Below are positions 6,661 through 6,714 of a stretch of DNA of 6,714 nucleotides, piece after piece. The notes under the pieces are model-generated. The model did no database searches, was not told where the DNA came from, and was given only the letters and a program-made list of their open reading frames with translations. The stretch's first letter is position 1. Every line of letters starts with the position of its first letter. Source of the stretch: Candidatus Cloacimonadota bacterium (GTDB lineage Bacteria; Muiribacteriota; UBA6191; JACPRK01); assembly GCA_021772705.1 (NCBI GenBank), contig JAJFLN010000091.1, forward strand, positions 1 through 6,714, read 5' to 3'. The translations under genes were made by a program, and so were the position numbers.

Positions 6661-6714
6661 TGCATGTCCCGTAGGGGGTCCCCTGGCCTATTCCGGATCC
6701 GTTCGCCCCACTAT

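Noticed and set aside
6674..6682. GGGGTCCCC-type palindrome upstream of the promoter
   Set aside because: It is too short and GC-simple to call an operator in this composition, and no partner copy is seen.

Overview
This is a GC-rich window (roughly 60-65% GC by eye) from a bacterium. All four convincing genes lie head to tail on the minus strand and look like one operon, read from right to left. No rRNA, tRNA, CRISPR array, insertion sequence or integrase is visible. The lineage cannot be fixed from sequence alone. The EF-G-2-type factor, the TPR protein with a peptidase-like C-terminus and the GAF/PAS plus GHKL signalling proteins would fit a Myxococcota/Deltaproteobacteria-like or FCB-group (Gemmatimonadota/Eisenbacteria-like) environmental genome; this is inference.

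Layout in the direction of transcription. (1) 6525-6714 is a leader region with a good sigma-70-type promoter (TTGCTT, 17 bp, TATTCT). A G-quadruplex-capable tract abuts the -35 box, and a strong Shine-Dalgarno precedes the first gene. (2) 4440-6524 is a 694-residue elongation factor G paralogue of the EF-G-2 type. (3) 2243-4390 is a large soluble protein of no recognised name. It has TPR-like helices, a beta-rich middle part and a C-terminal part resembling an M48 peptidase that has lost its zinc ligands. It has no ATG, GTG or TTG where its coding sequence begins, and a CTG start is proposed. (4) 699-2246 is a GAF-PAS sensor with a histidine-kinase-like C-terminus whose ATP-binding motifs are badly degraded, so it is probably a pseudokinase. 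(5) 247-702 is a compact RsbW/SpoIIAB-type GHKL ATPase with intact motifs. Genes 3-4 and 4-5 each overlap by 4 nt (ATGA), so they are probably translationally coupled. (6) 1-246 is non-coding. Its end carries a perfect 24-bp inverted repeat around a 33-nt loop at the window edge.

How the parts may work together (inference): GAF and PAS domains sense a signal. The kinase-like C-terminus keeps a candidate phosphoacceptor histidine but seems unable to bind ATP, while the coupled small GHKL protein has the intact ATP site. The two may form a split kinase or partner-switching module. The preceding TPR/pseudo-peptidase protein is a plausible scaffold. The EF-G paralogue at the head links the module to translation, either functionally or only by shared transcription. 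No sigma factor, STAS antagonist or response regulator is present in the window.
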